Source of the DNA: Cinnamomum chago
Taxonomy: Eukaryota; Streptophyta; Magnoliopsida; Laurales; Lauraceae
NCBI GenBank assembly: GCA_038049695.1
Contig: CP142461.1
Coordinates: 29,023,001-29,087,000, forward strand
Length of the DNA stretch: 64,000 nt
Direction: 5' to 3'
Shown here: one piece after another, positions 60,378 to 64,000 of the stretch
Numbering within the stretch: position 1 is the first letter of the stretch
How the letters are laid out: every line of letters starts with the position of its first letter
Made by a program: the position numbers and the translations under genes
Notes under the pieces: model-generated
Seen by the model: the letters and a program-made list of their open reading frames with translations, nothing else
Database searches by the model: none
Told to the model about the DNA's origin: nothing

Positions 60378-61297
60378 CTACAAAAGAAAATAAAAAAACA
60401 AAATTTTCATTTCTCTGCTCTATGAAGTTCAAGGTTTTTTTATATAAAAAAAGTAACATTGTTTAAAAAAAAAAAAACTTTCTGTTGAAACTAAGATCAT
60501 TTGATGCAAGTCAGAAGCTTAAAACTAAATTAAACAAGGTACAAAAGAGTCTGCGTGAAGAGTGAACTATTGTAAACACAGAAATTAAGAATGAGGATGC
60601 AAGAATATATAAACTCATTTGCTTCATTCATACAAAAGGAGTTACAAAATATAACACTCATTCCCTCATTTTACATGAAATAAAAATACATATAAAAAAA
60701 TGGGGACATGGCTCAAAACTAGGAAATCATGCTTCAACTCTTGATGAAGGCATGATCCTAGTCCTTAACCTACTTCGAATCTTCTCTTCAGGAACAATCT
60801 TGCTATCTTCTCCCTATTTCATAAAGCTTTTAAATAAAAGGGCTCTTATCTTTTGGTCTTTTCACCCATCTCCAGCACGAGGAGATACTGCTTTGGTGGG
60901 GAATATGATGTACAGAAATTGAGATGGGAGAGATGGAGTGGAGAAGATGGAGTGAAAGAAAAAAAAGAACAGTCTTCTTACTTTTTCGTCATTTCTCTTT
61001 CTTTTCTCTTTTCCCCTCTCTTCACAGCCGAACTACTCCTCCAAACACAGTCCTACCACCTCTCCCTTTATTTCCTTCTTTTGAGAGGTTATGTACATGC
61101 AAACCAACAGGTTATAGCAACTACCCATGCAAACCAATCGGTTATGGCAACTACCCATTCAAGCAAAGCAACTTTTTGAGTAGTGGGTAGTTTCTAAAGC
61201 TTCCACGGCAACCATTTTTTGAACAGGTCTTATGACCCTTTACATTAAATCATTCTGTGGGACCCACAGTTGAAATTTTGAGAAACAAAAATGATTT

Positions 61298-61365
61298 TTT
61301 AAAGGTATTGAACCCTTAACCTCAAGGTTAAAATGCAACCCTCTTAACCACTTAGCCATAACTTA
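61298..61365 (-). mobile_element. tRNA-like head of a SINE
   Basis: The minus strand reads GGCTAAGTGGTTAAGAGGG (A-box, like tRNA-Ser/Leu), then about 30 bp, then GGTTAAGGGTTCAATACC (B-box). The tail extends toward lower coordinates without a clear A-run. It is not a functional tRNA, since the acceptor stem and anticodon arm cannot be closed by eye. Confidence 0.6.
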
Positions 61366-61465
61366 ATAGGTTATGTAAAGTTTATCAAAATATTATATTA
61401 ACAAAGCTTTGACTCCTTATAAGTCATAGATGGAGCCATATTGTTTCTCCTCATGTCAACATGAC

Positions 61466-61715
61466 GTAGGCCAGAAATTGACTTGGACTAACATCGACCA
61501 AAATTGGTCATATGGCTTAGGCCAAAAATTGGCCTGGACCAAGATTGGTCACATGGCCTAGGCTAGAAATTGTCTTAGACCTAAATCAACACAGATTGGT
61601 CATATGGCTTGGACTGGCATCGACCAAAATTGATCTTATGGCTTAGGCCGGCATCAACCAAAATTGGTCATATGGCTTAGGCCAAAAATTGGCTTGGACC
61701 TGAATGCATGCATTG
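61466..61715. repeat. Tandem array 'atggcttaggccaaaaattggcctggacc'
   Basis: Five to six imperfect copies of a roughly 45-60-bp unit combining 'catatggcttaggccaaaaattgg' and 'catcgaccaaaattggt'. Confidence 0.85.
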
Positions 61716-62349
61716 GACCCAATATGACACGGTTGCAAAGAATCAGCTTGAACCCATATTAATTGGCCCCGTCAATCTAAGACAGTTTGATGACACCCAT
61801 GAAATTCATTAGGTATGGTACATGGAACGACTTCATGCCATATAGTGGTTGCCGATCGTGGGCTTGATAGTGGGTCCAGTAGCTAAATGGATTTAGGCCC
61901 ATCTATGTATAAGTAGGCTCAGTGCATTCTTGGGTTTACGCCCATATAGAAGTTTGACAATTTTTTATGCTAACAAATGCCCCCTTCGAGGAGTAATGAC
62001 AAAAGGTTGATCTTGAGTCATTGGTCCTCAAATTCATCTCAATCTCTTGGTCTCCTAATGTTGGGAACTGGGTGGTTGCTGGTGTTATTTCTTGACCCTT
62101 TGAGACTTGTCATATTGATCTCCCAATGAAGTGGACATATTGCATGGCCTTGCAATGTCTTCCCTGACCCGTATCTCATTGTTGACTTCTTTTCTTCTTC
62201 TCGGCTTTTTTTTTTTTTATGTTTTCTTTTATTTATCTCGGGCATTATTTACATCAAGGTTTGGCAAAGTATTATAGTGGCCTTTGAGATTTTAAGGCAT
62301 GACATTGAACCTTGTAAATGAGAATACATAGGTTTCTTGGACAACAAAC

Positions 62350-62628
62350 ATTTTGAGACTTGATATCGGACTTTCAAGATATAATGGATTTGAGGATTTT
62401 TATCAAAAAAAAAAAAAAAATTGAACTTTTTTTTATATCAAAACTCGAGGTTGTGAGGCATTTGAGGTGTCATATTCGACTTCAAGTTATTAAGGCTTCG
62501 AGGCTTTGTATCAAAACTTTTGAGGTTTTGAGGCTTGGTATCGAAGCTTAAAAATTGTGACTCCAAATATGGAGATGTGACATATGAGGCATGATATCAA
62601 AACTTTTGAGGCTTTGAGGCTTGGTATC
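62350..62628. repeat. Array 'gaggcttggtatcaaaacttttgagg'
   Basis: About six imperfect copies of a roughly 35-60-bp unit with 'ttgaggc(a/t)t(g/t)(g/a)tatc(a/g)aaactt'. It borders the gypsy LTR at 62629. Confidence 0.75.
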
Positions 62629-62880
62629 TGATAAGATCACAAAGGAAGAAGAAGAAGATAGGTTGTACAAGTTCAAGGATGGACTGGGCCTCCATGTGCA
62701 AGCACAGATTTGGAATAATTTCTCTGATTTTCCTCTACTAAATGGCCATTCTAGCTTACATGGATAGAAATAGAATTAAAAGATCATCCAATCAAAGAAG
62801 GATTACCACTTATTTTTAGAAAGAAATCATATTGACAACTCTTATTCAATCTATAGTCTAATATGATGATTAACCTAACA
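62629..62880 (-). mobile_element. 3' LTR of the chromovirus-type gypsy element (252 bp)
   Basis: On the minus strand it starts TGTTAGGTTAATCATC (62880) and ends GTGATCTTATCA (62629). A purine-rich stretch (GATAAGGATTGAGG) precedes it. The 5-bp flank is GTATC (62624-62628); the partner is outside the window. Confidence 0.6.
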
Positions 62881-62953
62881 AATCAGCCTCAATCCTTATC
62901 ACTTATTCAATTCTTAAACTGATGAGCCCATACTTAGCACTAGGCCTACACGC

Positions 62954-64000
62954 TCACCCCATGGTCCCAGTGGTGCGCTGGGTGGGCTTACTCTTATCAT
63001 TCCTACCCCCTTCAAAATTGACCTCATCCCCAAGGTCAAAATCTGGAAACCTCTGGTGAAGAAGTTGGGGCTCTTCCCAAGTAGCATCATCTGTTGGTAA
63101 ATTCTCCCAACGTATTAAAACTTCATGAATGATTTTCTTCCCCTGCTTAACCCACCGATGTTCAAGAATCTCTCTGGAATAGGGTCTATTGTCCTTGCTT
63201 CTAAAATTGTCGGAGGTTTGGGTCATGCCGCAATTTTATTACCCAAGCATTTTTTTAGAAGAGACACATGAAGGACCGGATGTAACCGCGATCCTACCGG
63301 AAGTTCCAATTTGTAAGCAACTGGACCTATTCGTTCAATAATTTTGTAGGTACCAAAGAATCGTGCAGATAGCTTCTGGTCAGATCGTCTACCCACTGTG
63401 GATTGCCTGTAGGGTTGCAAACGCAAATACACCATGTCACCTACCTCAAATGTGCGTTCAGTCTGACCTTGATCATGTTGGACTTTCATCCTATTTTGGG
63501 CAGCCTTTACGATGGTTTTGAGGTCTCACAAGATTGCATCTCACTCCAGCAACTCATGTTCCACATGTGCATTGTTGGTAGTACCTGGTAGGTAAGTGAA
63601 AATAGAGGGAGGTTCTCTGCCATAAACTGCCTCAAATGGGGTCATTTTGATGGTCTTGTGGTACGATGTGTTGTAGCTCCACTCTGCCCAAGGAAGCCAC
63701 TTTGCCCACTGTTTTGGCCAATCAGAAGTAAAGCACCGAAAATACGTCTCCAAGCAATGACTCAAAACTTCAGTTTGACCATCCGTTTGAGGATGGTATG
63801 CTGTGCTCAATTTAAGTGTTGATCCCTATTGAGCAAAAAATTCTCTCCAAAACCCACTAACAAAAATTGGATCCTGATCAGAACTGATGGACCTTGGCAT
63901 GCCGTGTAACTTGGCCACATCCTTTATGAACAATTCAGCCACTGTTTTGGTGAAGGTTCGCAAGGATGGAGAAATGGCCATATTTGGTTAAACGGTCAAC
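62954..64000 (-). pseudogene. Ty3/gypsy (chromovirus) integrase and chromodomain, broken and truncated by window edge
   Basis: Reading from 64000 down: '[10 protein letters not shown]', a frameshift, then '[19 protein letters not shown]' and '[10 protein letters not shown]' (integrase core), stop TAG at 63826-63828. Next 'STAYHPQTDGQTE', 'LPWAEWSYNTSYH' and 'TPFEAVYGREPP' (63541-63810), two TGA stops at 63541-63543 and 63526-63528. Then the integrase C-terminal 'FEVGDMVYLRLQPYRQ', 'GPVAYKLELP' and 'LHPVLHVSLLKKC' (63223-63489). Finally, in another frame, a chromodomain-like end 'EILEHRWVKQGKKIIHEVLIRWENLP' in part, and 'DATWEE' (62954-63226). Integrase inserts cDNA into the host genome; the chromodomain targets chromatin. 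At least two frameshifts and three stops make it inactive. Confidence 0.92.

Larger units (their letters stand above)
60378..62628 (-). other. Presumed long ALG6 intron or upstream DNA with repeats
   Basis: Starts at a good acceptor (minus-strand TTTTGTAG before GAAACTTCTC). No ALG6 exon was recognised in it. It contains LTR-like sequence (about 60590-60840), a 32-bp tandem duplication ('atgcaaaccaacaggttatagcaactaccc', near 61097 and 61128), a SINE-like head, and the arrays at 61466-61715 and 62350-62628. Open frames at 60853-61190 show no domain. Confidence 0.5.

Noticed and set aside
61298-61365. Functional tRNA-Ser/Leu gene
   Set aside because: Boxes are recognisable but acceptor stem and anticodon arm do not pair by eye, so it is better explained as a SINE head.

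Overview
This window is plant nuclear DNA, almost certainly from a flowering plant with a repeat-rich genome. The reasons are split genes with GT-AG introns, a plant-type glycine-rich two-RRM protein, a plant-like ALG6 gene, and a dense layer of plant LTR retrotransposons (Ty1/copia, Ty3/gypsy chromovirus), hAT, MULE and SINE sequences. I cannot name the species. Apart from two genes, nearly all of it is transposon-derived or anonymous AT-rich DNA.

Host genes. (1) Minus strand 25137-30954: a complete six-exon gene for a 344-residue hnRNP-like RNA-binding protein with two RRMs, a glycine/tyrosine-rich tail and a C-terminal PY-type nuclear signal. A TATA box and telo-box motifs lie upstream. 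(2) Minus strand 58036-60377: the last five recognisable exons (about 380 residues) of ALG6, the ER glucosyltransferase that adds the first glucose to the dolichol-linked N-glycan precursor. Its N-terminal exons are not visible in the remaining 3.6 kb of the window.

Layout. 1-2093: truncated LTR of family A (minus). 2229-3029: hAT-type MITE. 3030-9131: anonymous DNA with a SINE and diverged repeats. 9132-18456: degraded minus-strand copia element with 0.2-kb LTRs and about 4.7 kb of foreign repeats inside it. 18457-25136: MITE-like elements, a near-perfect 96-bp hairpin and a duplicated 0.3-kb block. 25137-31095: RRM gene and promoter. 31200-36020: repeats and a broken MULE transposase. 36021-42632: a large minus-strand gypsy LTR (family E), interrupted by a complete solo LTR of family A and a SINE. 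42633-47500: gypsy, hAT and copia fragments. 47640-49250: unusual minisatellites. 49330-53987: gypsy-type LTR (family B) with a nested solo LTR. 54628-56039: solo LTR (family D) with a perfect target duplication. 58036-60377: ALG6. 62629-64000: the 3' end of a chromovirus-type gypsy element.

The most interesting pattern is that four unrelated or distantly related LTR families (A, B, C, D) each carry a cluster of short GC-rich perfect palindromes within about 110-210 bp, but the palindrome sequence differs in every family. In A the two copies in this window differ by gain and loss of whole palindromes. In C and D the cluster sits just upstream of a TATA box. This looks like a convergent, fast-changing cis-element of plant LTRs, perhaps acting as RNA hairpins, protein-dimer sites or methylation targets. 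That functional reading is inference.
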